NCBI GenBank assembly: GCA_002812745.2
Contig: NCSJ02000125.1
Location: forward strand, 55,098 to 119,097
Direction: 5' to 3'
Source of the DNA: Scytalidium lignicola
Lineage: Eukaryota > Ascomycota > Leotiomycetes
DNA length: 64,000 bases
In this document: in pieces, positions 13,160 through 24,479 of the stretch
Layout: every line of letters starts with the position of its first letter
Numbering within the stretch: the stretch's first letter is position 1
Notes under the pieces: generated by a model
Database searches by the model: none
What the model was told of the DNA's origin: nothing
The model's input: the letters and a program-made list of their open reading frames with translations, nothing else
Made by a program: the position numbers and the translations under genes

Positions 13160-13738
13160 CTAGAACAGATTTCCAGGCAATGAAATCACAAGGTCAGAAA
13201 AGAAAGGGTTAACAACAGAGAAAGAAGCCTTGCCTAGGTCAGCAGAACACAACCCTTCAGACAGCTTCTCTTGCCTCTCTTTCTTTTCCACAGCATTCAG
13301 CTCATCCAAAGAAGAAAGTCTATAACGGATCATTTTGCCAGTGCATTTACGAAGAAACTTCTTTTGTTTGCAAAGACGAGTAAGACAGGCTACATTCTCA
13401 ACTATAGCCTGAGCAGCCTTCTCCTCCTCAACCTCAAGACGAGCCTCCTCCTTATCAAGGGTCTCCTAAGAAGTTACAAGAATATCCTTGATCTCACACT
13501 TACACCTTTGTTAGATGCACTTACTACAACGGTTGGATTCAGAAACTATTAAGCAGGTTAAACCGTTTCGTACACAGAAACCACAAGGGAACATCTCAGT
13601 ACTATACTTTGTTATATGATCTCCTAGGTCTAATACTTCTTGGTATTTCCTTAATCTTCCTTTTTCTTCTAGAACAATGTCGTCAGAATAAGAATGTTTT
13701 AATAGCATGTTAAAAAGGAAGAATAGATTAACGAACAA
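13160..13738 (-). pseudogene. Antisense Cys-rich / coiled-coil ORF on the 3' end of Gypsy copy A2
   Basis: 193 codons in one frame antisense to the retroelement, with only two internal stops, both readable as mutated CAA/CAG. It has a cysteine array CGFCVRNGLTC ... RCSKC ... CKC (CX2CX6CX8CX2C), then a Glu/Ala/Lys coiled-coil (LDKEEARLEVEEEKAAQ), then KQKKFLRKCTGKM and SLDELNAVEKKERQ. The same antisense protein is readable, more decayed, in A1 (plus strand ~2700-2960) and A4 (plus strand ~16240-16460). This layout resembles small fungal hypothetical proteins that I recall with a CxxC array, a KQxxFLR motif and an LDEL motif. The function is unknown. The Cys array suggests zinc or nucleic-acid binding (inference). 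Confidence 0.6.
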
Positions 13739-13798
13739 TGAAGATGTTTATGATAATAAGTTAAGCGTTAAGGCAATACTAGTGCAGAAAGAGGATAA

Positions 13799-14154
13799 TG
13801 TTATAAGTTTTACCTAATAAGTGATTAGTGTAAGCCTGAGGCTCAATACACAGCAAAGTATATATAGAGAACCTAGTAATCATATAACATGATTAGGACT
13901 TAGGGGACTTAAGAGGTCCAAAGGGTTCATGGACTTGTGGGACCTATGCAGTCCAAGAAGTCTAGATGGATTTCATTATCTATATAAGTACACTGTAAGA
14001 ACATAAGAGTAGACTCCTTGTGTTCAACCTAAATACATTACTAAACCTTACCTTGGACTTAGTCGATTGCTTGTGTGTTACACATTTCCATTGTCCTTGA
14101 ACATCTACCTTACCTTAGGCTATCTAGTGACCTGGATAACGTAATTTTGTAACA
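13799..14154 (+). repeat. 3' LTR of Gypsy copy A2
   Basis: 356 bp with TGTTA...TAACA ends. It is preceded by the purine tract AGAAAGAGGATAA. It contains a run of imperfect short repeats with GGACTTAAG, GGACTTGTGG and GGACTTAGGGG cores. Confidence 0.85.
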
Positions 14155-14395
14155 TTTCCTTATTTGATGTTTAATAATTTTTCTTCATAGTATTTAACTT
14201 TCTTGACTAAAATACTAATAATACTTAGTAATGTCATTTATTAATCTGTTATAATTATGATAGTATAACTCTTAATGTTATATCAAAGGTATTAGTCTTG
14301 ATTCTTATTCCTTTTTCTAGATTAAAGATTCTTAAGAAACTTCCTTTTATAAAAACATCTTTAATACTTTAAAATACTTAACCCTCTTAGTATAA
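14155..14395 (-). mobile_element. Gypsy family A fragment (RNase H part, copy A3)
   Basis: Aligns in the minus direction with A1 at about 4781-5010 (shared blocks around CTTTCTTGACTAAAAT and CATCTTTAATACTTTA). It begins directly at the A2 3' LTR end and its homology stops near 14395. Confidence 0.6.
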
Positions 14396-14899
14396 ACCTT
14401 AGTTTATAAGTTTGTATATATCTCTTATAATTGTTAATTTAATATATAAACAACTTTTTTTATTATTAGCCTTCTTTATAAACTTAATAAGCTTTAACTT
14501 AAAGTATTGTTATTTTATTCTCTTTTTTCTAGTACTTCTTTGATTAAGGCTTTATTATATTTAGTTAATAAGTAATCAAATATACTCTTAGTATATATAA
14601 CAACTTTGTTATTAACAATTCATACTTCTTCTTTAAATACCTTTTGAACTTATTGTATATTAAGTAAATACTATTTTTTTTTTAATTATCTTCAAAGATT
14701 ATTATTATATTATTATTAAGTAATTGCCTTATTATATGTATGTTACCTTATAAGAATATAATTATATTAATTGTTGTTATTATATCTTGTAAGTTATAAT
14801 TCTTAAGTTTTAATAGTATACTTGAAGTATATACAATGATTTTACAATTTCNTTTTTGTTAATAGTTTATAAGTCCTTTATTATGTATTCTTTGTATAC
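14396..14899. other. AT-rich DNA, no identifiable content
   Basis: Stop-rich AT sequence between a Gypsy fragment and the GTCT/AGAC repeat cluster. No match seen. Confidence 0.3.
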
Positions 14900-15530
14900 T
14901 TATTATTAGACTAGACTGGCCAGACCATTGTATTAGACTATGGTCTTGTCCAGACAAGACTATAAGCTACATAGTCTTGTTTGTAAAAATTTAAGCAAGA
15001 TTATAACTTATAATCTTGTCCAGACAAGACTATAAGTTATATAGTTCAGTCTTAAAACCTTAAGATTAAACTGTAAAACAGTCCTTACTTTTATTGTTAG
15101 ACTAAACTGTAATCTTACAGTCTGGTCTCAAAATTTTAATCTTAGACTGTAGACTGTATAGTCTAGACCATGAGACTATAATACTAGACTATAACAGTAA
15201 TATAACTTAAATTAGAAATAAACTTTACCTGATTAAAGAATATTAACATTAGACTATACAGTCTGGCTAGACCAGATTATGGAGACTAGACTGTATAATC
15301 TAATACTAATATTCAGTCCTTACATTTGTTATCAGACCAGACTATAATCTCACAGTCTAGTCTTAAAATTTTAGCTTTAGATTGTAGACCATATGGTCTA
15401 ATCTCAAAATTTTGGCTTTAGACCATGGTCTGTACAGTCTAGACTGTACAAACCACAGTCTTAAAACAGTCCTTACAAAACTTATGGTCTAGTCTAATCT
15501 AGACTAATCAGCTAGTCTATATATTACAAA
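14900..15530. repeat. GTCT/AGAC-rich palindromic repeat cluster
   Basis: About 630 bp made of dozens of short AGACT/AGTCT units in both orientations, giving many potential hairpins such as AGACTGTACAGTCT and TTGTCCAGACAAGACTATAAG. A longer unit recurs, with AACAGTCCTTAC and CTCAAAATTTT spacers. It is noticeably less AT-rich than its flanks. It lies between Gypsy fragments A3 and A4, ending at the A4 LTR. Confidence 0.75.
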
Positions 15531-15531
15531 A

Positions 15532-15914
15532 TTATGCCATCTAGGTCATTGGATAGCCAAGGGTAAGGTAGATGTTCAAGGACAATGGAAACATATGACA
15601 TACAAGCAAGTAACTAAGTCAAAGGTAAGATCTAGTAATGTATTTAAGTTGAACATAAGGAGTTTACTCTTATGTTCTTACAAAGTGCTTATATAGACAA
15701 TGAAATTCAACTGGACCTTTTAAACCCCTCAAGTCCCCCAGGTCCATGGACCCCTTGGACCTCTTAAGTCCCTCAGGTCCATAAACCCCTTAAACCCCTT
15801 AAGTCCCTGAGGTCTTAATCATGTCATATAATTGTTAAGTTCTCTATATATACTCTACTGTGTATTAAGCCTTAAGCTTATATTAATTATTATGTTATAG
15901 TAAAACTTGTAACA
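15532..15914 (-). repeat. 3' LTR of Gypsy copy A4
   Basis: About 383 bp, best match in reverse to 13799-14154. It carries an expanded set of CTTAAGTCCC / CCCCTTAAACC repeats (15715-15815), which accounts for the extra length. The flank TTATCCTC (PPT complement) follows on the right. Confidence 0.8.
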
Positions 15915-17060
15915 TTATCCTCNTTTTTTACTTAATGTTGTCTTGACATTAAAATGTTATCTTTGAACATTCTTTTGTTCATTAATCCNTTTTTTCCTTT
16001 CTAATATACTATTTAAATGATAATATTCTGAGAGTAGCACAGAAGAAAGAACAAGATCAAGAAAATATCAAGAAGTATTAGACTTAGGAGATCATATAAT
16101 AAAGTACAATATTAAGATGTCTCCTTGTGGTTTTTACATCTAAAATAGTTTAACTTACTTGATGGTTTTTAAGTTTAACTATTATAATGAGTATACTTAT
16201 TAAAAGTGTAAATGTAAAAGTAAAAGTATTCTTATAATCTCTTAGGAAACCTTTGATAAGGAGGAGGTTTGTCTTGAGGCTAAGAAGAAGAAGGCTGCTT
16301 AGGCTATAGCCAAGAACATAGCCTGTCTTGCTTGTCTTTACAAACCAAAGAAGTTTCTTCATAAATACACTGGTAAAATGATTTGTTGTAGACTTTCTTC
16401 TTTAGACAAGTTAGATGTTGTAAAAGAAAAAGAGAAGTAAGAGAAATAGCATTCCTTATAATCTTTAAAGTTGTATTCTGTTAACTTAAGCATAACTTCT
16501 TCTTTTGTTGTTAACCTCTTCTTCTTTGACCTTGTAATCTTATTACTTGGAAATCTATTCTAAGATAAGTTTAATGATATACCTTTAATAACTCTTTATA
16601 ACTTGTAAGATTAGTAGTAAGTTCTTATCTATTCTCACTTTCTAGGTATTTTATCCATTTAACCAAGTATTATAACTTCTTATAATACATCTTATAACTA
16701 ATGATTTTCTTAACTTTATATTCCTTTTCTAGATTGACTTCTTCTAGTATTAATGTTTAAGCATTTTCTAATGTTAGTTTAAGAAGTAAAACATAGAAAA
16801 CAGGATGTATCTTAACTATTATTAGTAATTTCAATTTATATGTTAAAGGTTTATAAACTTCTTTGATTTTATATAGTCTTATCTTTACTTAGTTGAGTTT
16901 ATCTTAGTCTTATTGTTTTGATGTTTTTTCTAAGAAGATAAACTTTATCCTCTTTTTTATACATTAGTTTTGTTAAACGTTTATGATCATAGTACTTCTT
17001 TATTCTTTTTTTAGTATAATAAAGTGAGTTTTTGATCTTTTCTNGCATTTCTTCTNTTTA
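15532..17060 (-). mobile_element. Gypsy family A 3' end fragment (copy A4)
   Basis: Minus-strand 3' portion of the same chromovirus: the LTR at 15532-15914, then internal sequence that parallels A1 from ~2390 to ~3530, including the post-chromodomain region and the chromodomain coding part near 16640-16740. Homology stops near 17060, where a different Gypsy element begins. Frames are broken. Confidence 0.75.
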
Positions 17061-20000
17061 TAACATTATCAACTAATATTTTAATTTTCTGTTAAAATGC
17101 TTTCTTAACTTTAATATAAAATATATTTTACATCTTCTTTCTTAACATTAACATTAAATCTCTTATAACTTTATTAAACTTAAGTTTATAATCTAATTAT
17201 CTTAATAGACTATTAATAAGGTTAGTCTTACTTATTTTATACTTTATTTTAAAGTCATATTCAACTAGCTTTTAAATCTAATATACTTACCTTTTNATTT
17301 GGTTTCTCCTTGTTTATAAAGTGTTTAAGATTATTATAATCTGTTTTAATAATTATTGTTAATAAGGTATAAGCTAAGTAATGCCTTCATTACTTTAATG
17401 CTTGTATTATGACAAGCATCTCTTAGTCAAGAGTATTATATACTTATTGTATAAGATCTAACTTCTTCAAGTAAAAGGTAATAAGACACTAGTTTAATTA
17501 ATCCCTTTCAATGATTAACTAAGATAAAACAATACTTATAATAAATCCAGATATATTTATCTTTAACATTATAAGTAATCCTAAAGTATAATACATAAGA
17601 ATAAGCATTATAATAAAAGCTTCTTTAAGCTTATTGAATACTTGTAATACTAACTTTTTAAGTTTGAATATGTTAACTTTTTNACTCCTTTTCCATTCCC
17701 TTTAGAAGATTTGATAAAGGAGTTGTTATTTTTNAAATAATGTTTAATAAACCTTTTGTAAAAATTAACAAATCCTAGAAAAACCTAAATATCTTTAAAA
17801 GAGGTAAGGATTAATTAGTCTTGAATAATAATAATCTAACTCTTCTCCATTAATACATTATCAGGAGATATAATATACCTTAAAAACTCTACTTCCTTAG
17901 TATAAAAATTATACTTAGATATATTCATGTATAAATAATACTACTTTAAGTACTTGAGTACTTATTAAACATACTCTATATACTCCTCTTTGGTTTCAAA
18001 GAAGATTAGGATATTATCTAGATAAATCATATAAATAATGTTTATTAATTTAATTAATACTTTATTAATATACTATTAGAATGTTGTTAATGTATTATAT
18101 AACTTAAACAGTATAACATAATATTCATAATAATTATATTATATGCAGAAAGTTATCTTTTACTTATTACCTTCTTAGATCTGGATTTGATGATAAGTAT
18201 CCTTCAGATTCAACTTAATATATATTACTACTTTTCTTAACTAGTCTAAGGTTTCTGAAATTAATAACAAAGGTATTTGATCTTTGATAATAACCTTATT
18301 AAGACTTTTATAATTAATATAAAGTTAAAGCTTGTTATTCTTCTTAAGGATAATTAACATTAGTATACTTGTTAGACTAGTAAATTATTAAATTTACCTC
18401 TTCTTTAATAAGTTGTGGATATACTCCTTTAATGTCTTCATTTCCTTTTTTGTTAACAGATAAACAAGTTTTTATAATAATATCATATTGTCAACAAGCT
18501 TAATAATATAGTATAAGTTATCAAATTTGAGCATTTTAATTGTTTCCTCCTTGTCAAACACATTTATGAAGTCTTAGTATTGCTTTAAGATTATATTAAC
18601 TTACTATTGTTCAAAGTCTAATAAGTTGTTGATTTACATTGCTTTAATACATATATAATCTAATATATGTTCAAAGAAGACTTTGAATAAAAGAGTATCT
18701 TTTTNCTTTTTTTNAATAACTTTATAAATTACTTTGTAAAGTAAATAATATAATTCTTAGTCTTAAGGCAATACTTTCATTCTTCCTTCTATTATTATAT
18801 ATCTAAGTTTATACTATCAAGTTATAAATATCTTAAGATAATAGTATATTCATTAATAATAGTTAATATAAACTAATACTTCAGAATACAAGCCTTCTTA
18901 TCTATATCTTTAGCTTTAGTTAGTATAATATAAGATTTATAAACATAAATGTTTGTCTTATTAACTGTTTAAAGTTTTAATTTCTTCTTATTGTTATTAC
19001 TCTATTTATACTCTTATACTAAAGTTAAGGAGATTACATTCTACTTTGTTTTACTATTGATCAAAGCTTATTTTGTTCTTTATCTCTTTTGTTTATCTTA
19101 AACCTTGAAAAGGATTATTATACATAGTTATCTTGATTTCTTTATAATACAATAAACCTTGTTATCTACCCTTATTATCACTTCTTCTAAAGATACAAGA
19201 GTAAAGAGAATCTTAGATATTTGTTAAAATGTTGTAAAAAGCCTCTTCCTTTTATTGTTTAACAAAGTTAAAGTTATAAGCTTCTTTGAACATTAGTATT
19301 TCCTTAGTTTGTTATAAGTATATTTTTATTAGAAGGTTAGTTAGAGTTTTAATTCTGGTTATTAGAGTAGTTTAATAGAGTATAACTTAATTAATTATAA
19401 CCATAATACTAGATTTTGTTATTATAAGTATTATAATAATCTTTAACATAATACCTTAACTTCTTATAATTATAACATTTAACTTTATTAGAGTTTTTNA
19501 AGCTTTATGATATTAATACTAATTAATAGCATTATATATACTGATTTTGTTCAGTCTTAATATAAGATATTCAAGTTTTACTTAAATAACTTACTTTGTT
19601 ATTTCTCTTTTAACTTGTTATACTAAGGTTTTCAAGAGTTTATAATAATGTTATTGTATCTGATCTTTTATCCTTAATTTGCCTTATTAAGTTATAAGTA
19701 CTTTGTTAATATAACTATTTTATTATATATTATTAATAAGACATTATAATTTATAATTTTTACTCTTAACTTAAATGTTATTTTTATTAATAACATATTC
19801 TATTTCTTCTTGTTACTTATACTAGGGAATTATACCTTAAGGTTATTGAAATACTTTATAAAAGACTAGATTAACTAACTTAGCTATTATTAAGCTTAAT
19901 TATACTAGTCTTAAACCTTAATCCTTTTATTACCTTCATTTCTTAACAAAGATAATAAGATCTCCTTAAATCTTTTTTNATATAATAATACTTGTTGATT

Positions 20001-20600
20001 TTGCCTTTTATACTTATTATCATTTTACTTTTAAGATATTGTCAAGATATAGTATAATATAAAAGATCTTAGTATTATCCTTTTTACATAACTTTAGGAA
20101 TTTAACAAATTCAAATTCACATTTATACATAAAGTCATTATACTCCTTTATTGTTTTCTTTATAAACTACTTTAGTAAAAGTATATACTTATACTTTACA
20201 CTTTAGATTATAAGTTATTATAATAATAATTCTAATAATACTTCATTAGTATATTATCTTTATAATATATTCCTTATCAAAAAACCTTTTTATAATAAGA
20301 TTTATGTCTTTACTAAGAAGCTTTCTTATAATAGAATTAATATTCTTATAAGTATATTATTATATTAAAGTAATCTTTCCTTTCTTTGTTATAACACTTT
20401 AATTTCTAAGTCTAACTCTTTTATTCATCTTTATACTTTATCTTTTTGTTTACTTATACACTTTAGTTTAATGTTTTCTTGTTGAAAAACCTTAATGTAG
20501 TATATTCATTACTTAAGTAGCTTATTCTGAGAAGATAGTAGATTATCTTTAGAAACCTTCAATTCCCTTGCTTGTTACTCTTCTTTAATCAATTCTTCGA
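17060..20600 (-). mobile_element. Second, older Ty3/Gypsy lineage, heavily decayed (element B)
   Basis: Minus-strand pol remnant that does not align with family A. The RT active site reads IYMIYLDNILIF near 18000-18035 (YLDD changed to YLDN). Downstream RT/RNase H patterns follow at lower coordinates. A Gag CCHC knuckle is recognisable near 19429-19488 as CYNYKKLRYYVKDY, where the second Cys, the His and the last Cys all read as Tyr, as G-to-A mutation would produce. AT content is extreme and stops are everywhere. Confidence 0.65.
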
Positions 20601-20768
20601 CTAAATTACTTAATAGTATAAATATAACTTCTGTATGCATAGTTCTTAGGCTTGTCACCATCATAATGCCTTTGTTCTGACTAGGCCTAGTATTAGCCCT
20701 CCTCATTGTTCTCTAGCAATCTCAGAGAATACTGTTAAACAGCTTGACTGACTTGTCACCATCCTCTG

Positions 20769-21043
20769 ATTGTAACAGACTATTACCTAAATAAGAGGAA
20801 TTAGAATGTTATGGACTAAGTCCAGGGTGAAGATAGTGAATTATAATCAAGAAGGTAATAATACTAACAATTAAGCTTGTTCTATTCTCCAAACTAATTC
20901 TTGAAGAATCTAAATCATAATAGTTACTTAGGTTACCTTTATATACATTAAGTCTTGTGTACTCTTGAAGTAAGCCTTTATCTTAATACTCTGTTCACAT
21001 GCCTAGTGTACTATGTACACTTCTCAAGCTCTGCAATCCAGGC
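20769..21043 (-). repeat. Possible 5' LTR of Gypsy element B
   Basis: A less AT-rich patch beginning TGTAACAGACTATTACC at the position expected for the 5' LTR of element B. No partner LTR was found on the other side, so this is positional inference only. Confidence 0.25.
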
Positions 21044-21489
21044 TTTAATAAAAAGAAAGTATATAAAGTTATAATTATACAAATTACTTAATATAAGAAG
21101 AATAAAAAGTATTTTATACTATTAAAATTATATTTTAAAACACTTTATATACTAGTTAACTTAATTATAATTTAATAATTTATAACTTTAATTAATAAAA
21201 AGTAAAAACAAAAGTATTAATATTATATTAAAAAGTATTATACAACTTATTAATAATTGTTTAAGTTATTAATCTTAACTAAGAAGATATAAAATCATTG
21301 AATAAACACTTATAATAACAGATTTAGAATGTTGTTAAAAGAATATAATTTGTTAAACTTGAAAAGGAAATATTATAATTATTAATCTTTATGAACACTT
21401 TATTTGTAAATAACAAAGACTTATCATTATAAATAAGCTATATTATAATATTTGCAGATTAGAAAGGAAATATAAATATATTATACTAG

Positions 21490-22215
21490 ATGTTAATTAA
21501 GTATAAGAGGGTTATACATAATGTTTTAACCTTAAAACTATATAAAATAGCTTATAAGTTTAATATAAGAGTTATAATTAAGTTAACTATTAAAGAAATC
21601 CTTGAAATTGACCTTTTACTAGTTATATGTACAGATTCAAGGTTATTGTACGATTACCTTGTTAAGTTAAGAATTATATAAGAAAAGTAACTTATAATTA
21701 ATATAATATACCTTTGTCAAGTGTATGAACAACATTAGATCATTAAGGTACAATAGATTAAAGGAATTACAAATCCAGTTGATTCCATGACCAAAGGAAA
21801 GCTATTTAGCACTCTAAAACAACTGTTAAATACAAATAAAGTACAATTGAAAGTAGTAGAATAAGTAGAACATAACAATGTAAGTAGCAGAACAGAGAAT
21901 CATACAAAGGAAGGATTTAGAGTTATTCTCAATTAAGCAATTAGCATACAATTAAGAAAACTTTATGGATTTAAGCATTTTAAGAACTACAACATATAAC
22001 CATTTTTAAAGTAACTCCAGTGTTAGTAGAATAATGATTATGTACACATGATATTTATATGCCCTTGTAAACTAGTCCCAATTAAGTAATGAGAGAAAAC
22101 AAAGCTCTTATAACTTTACTCTCTTACCCCTTAATTGTACAACAATTATAGAATAGCATAACGAGTATATTATGTATAATTAAGTACTGTACTACGTGTT
22201 ACAAGTAAACTGACA
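21490..22215 (+). mobile_element. Ty1/Copia 3' end: RNase H remnant plus LTR (C1)
   Basis: The plus strand encodes the C-terminal RNase H region of a Copia polyprotein: VICTDSRLLYDYLVKL, then ITNPVDSMTKGKLFSTLKQL, then NKVQLKVVE. The LTR at 21879-22215 follows at once. Only the 3' tail is recognisable. Internal stops are present. Confidence 0.7.
21879..22215 (+). repeat. Copia LTR, copy C1
   Basis: 337 bp with ends TGTAAGTAG ... AAACTGACA. About 75-80% similar by eye to 23283-23628. Confidence 0.7.
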
Positions 22216-22439
22216 ATAATTTTATAGNAAAAAATTACAAGATTTATATAATTACTTTTATTATAATAGTATACAAGTATTATATAATAAAAAGAATATA
22301 TTAATTCTTAATACTCTTGTAAAAGTGTTAAAAGAGAAAGAATAACCTTTATAAAATAAAGAAAACTTTTAAGACGTTTTCCAAAACCTTAAAAAGGAAC
22401 TTATTACTTCTGTGTTTATCAAACTCCTTACAGTAGAAG

Positions 22440-23190
22440 GCTTATAACTAAGAAGCTTACAAGAGAAGACTTACAATTGAAAGTTGTATAGCCAAATAAC
22501 TATATAACCAGGAGGTTGTCTGTAGCTAAAGGCTTATAGCAGAAGGTTATATAGCCAGGTAGCTGTACAGTTAAAGACTTACAGTTAAAGGTTTTGTAGT
22601 CAAAAGCTTACAGCAAGAGATTTACAGCTAGAGGTTCTGTAACCAGGGGCTTACAACAAAAGGTTGTACAGCCAGAGACTTATAGCTGGAAGTTCTGTAG
22701 TTAGAAGCTTATAGCAGGAGACCTATAGCTAAAAGGTTTGTAGTTAGAAGCCTATAGCAGGAGACTTACAGCTGGAAGGTCTGTAGCTAGAAGCTTACAG
22801 CAGAAGACTTACAGTTGGAAGTTCTATAGCCAGGTAGCCTACAGCAGGAGGTTGTACAGCTAAGTAGTTGTACAACCAACAGACTTGTAGCTAGAGGCCT
22901 ACAGTAGAAGGCCTACGGCGAAAGGCTTACAGCTAAAGGTTGTATAGTGAAAAGTTTGCAGCTAGAGGTTGTGTAGCTAAAGACTTACAGCTGGAGGTTG
23001 TATAGCCAAAGACCTACAGCTAGAAGTTGTATAGTTAGAGACTTACAGCTAGAGGTTGTATAGTTAAAGACTTACAGCTAAAGGTTGTATAGCTAAGGAT
23101 CTTACAACTGGAGGTTGTATAGCTAGGAAAGCCTATAGCTAGAGGCTGTATAGTTAGGAAGCTTACAGTTAAAAGCTTACAGCTAACGTT
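22440..23190. repeat. Imperfect ~30-bp minisatellite between two Copia ends
   Basis: About 25 degenerate copies of a composite unit made of two halves, GACTTACAGCTAGAGG and TTGTATAGCTAAA. Each half carries the sub-motif TAYAGCTA or TATAGCYA, so a 15-bp substructure underlies the 30-bp period. Variants include 'agcaggag' and 'gtagtt' versions. It is GC-richer than the flanking AT block. No frame is open through it. Confidence 0.8.
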
Positions 23191-23628
23191 TAGAATTATA
23201 AAGAGGATGCTCTTCTACAGTTCTAAAACAACTGGTTAATACAAGTGCAATTAGAAGTGGTAAAATGGGTAGAATGTGATAGTGTAAGTGATGAAGTAGA
23301 AGACTTTATAAAAGAAAGATTTGGAGTTATTCCCAATTAGGCAATTAGCATGCGATTGGGAAAACTCTACGGATTTGAGCATTTTGACGGTTATAACGTT
23401 TGGTTACTTTTTAAAGTAGTTCTAGTGTTAAGAGTAATATATTGGTTATGTGCATATAATACTCATGTACTATGTAGACTAGTCTTGATTAAGTAGTGGG
23501 AGCGAGCAAAGCTCTTACAGCTTTGCACTACTCTCACCTTTTTTTCGAAGAATATGAACTATGGAATAGCACAATAAGTATATTACGTATAATTGTGTAC
23601 TGTACTTTGTGCTACAGGTGAACTGACA
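23190..23628 (+). mobile_element. Ty1/Copia 3' end, second copy (C2)
   Basis: A short RNase H tail (VQLEVVKWVECD) precedes the LTR at 23283-23628. Same family as C1 and better preserved. Confidence 0.6.
23283..23628 (+). repeat. Copia LTR, copy C2
   Basis: 346 bp with ends TGTAAGTGATG ... GTGAACTGACA, homologous to 21879-22215. Confidence 0.7.
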
Positions 23629-24059
23629 TGTATATTGCATTTTACTATAATAGAAAATAAATATAATAAATTTATTTTCCTGCCAGACAATTATTCACAG
23701 TTTTTAAGATTAATTATAACAGTAAAATATATTTTAAAAGNAAAAATAACTATTAACAAATATATTAATAAATATTCTTATATAATAAAATAAAAAATAG
23801 TTAAATTAAATTTTATTATAAACAAATATTATAATAAAGAATAAACTTTAAAAAGAGTAAAATTACGTAAAGTACATTATATAATACAAGGAAATAATAA
23901 ACAAAATTACAGAGTAATAAATGTATAAGAATTTAAATAGTTTAAGTTTAAGCTTTTAAGTAAAGCTTTGTCCTTTACTTATTTACTAACAATTATTCCT
24001 CTATTATTAGTAGTATAATTTCATAAAGAAATGGCAAAATAATAAGAATATTAGTGAAG

Positions 24060-24300
24060 GAAATTTGAGCATGATTATAGAAGGTTATCAAGGCTAGTTA
24101 TTCGTACAGAACAAGCTTTAATTGAACCTGAAAGCTCTAATTCTAGGAGAAAGCGAGCAAGGGCAGGTATTGTAGGTAATGTCGTTAGTTTAACTGGCCT
24201 TAGAGTAGCAGTTGATTTGAAATAGCAATTGATTAGCAATTAAATAGCACTTGAAATAGCCCAAATTGTAAATAAATCAGTAGCTGAATTAGTAGATGGT
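24060..24300 (+). pseudogene. Unidentified coding-like remnant at the right edge of the AT block
   Basis: A frame reads EHDYRRLSRLVIRTEQALIE, then SRRKRARAGIVGNVVSLTGL, then two stops and IALEIAQIVNKSVAELVDG. The composition and Leu/Arg pattern look like a decayed protein end. I do not recognise it. It marks the switch back from AT-rich to ordinary DNA. Confidence 0.25.
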
Positions 24301-24479
24301 TGGTGTATGAGCTAGACCGTTGGCGTATGTGCTGAAACAACATTTATGCATGCTGGGATCCAAACCACCAGGGTCCATCGTGGCACTCCGAATACGAACC
24401 CCAAAGCTGGAAATAATTAATGTTGCATTTGACTGAACCAAAGATACCTGCCCTGGCAAGTTTTGGCACACTTTAATTC

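Larger units (their letters stand above)
10150..14154 (+). mobile_element. 5'-truncated Ty3/Gypsy chromovirus, less decayed (copy A2)
   Basis: A plus-strand copy of the A1 family lacking 5' LTR, Gag and protease. Homology to A1 begins near 10150. Reverse transcriptase spans ~10330-11150, with PLPLIDSMMDKL and the catalytic MVYLDDIIIYSK near 10830. RNase H follows (~11260-11640, starting IETDAF and containing SDKEMLAIVKAL). Integrase spans ~11900-12750 (ISQWGLPKQIISDKD; AYNGAPHKSTKITPFY). The chromodomain lies at ~12990-13180 (EYKVEKIISHKIYYRKLQYL then VKW). A purine-rich tract directly precedes the 3' LTR (13799-14154). Scattered TAA/TAG codons mostly sit where CAA, CAG or TGG would be expected, so it is dead through C-to-T or G-to-A changes. 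It is clearly younger than A1. Confidence 0.88.

Noticed and set aside
22440..23190. CRISPR-like array
   Set aside because: Units are contiguous and degenerate with no unique spacers, and the host is a fungus. It is a minisatellite.
24289..24471. 60-codon minus-strand ORF (MCQNLPGQVSLVQS...)
   Set aside because: No recognisable motif. Only the plus-strand pattern just left of it looks protein-like.
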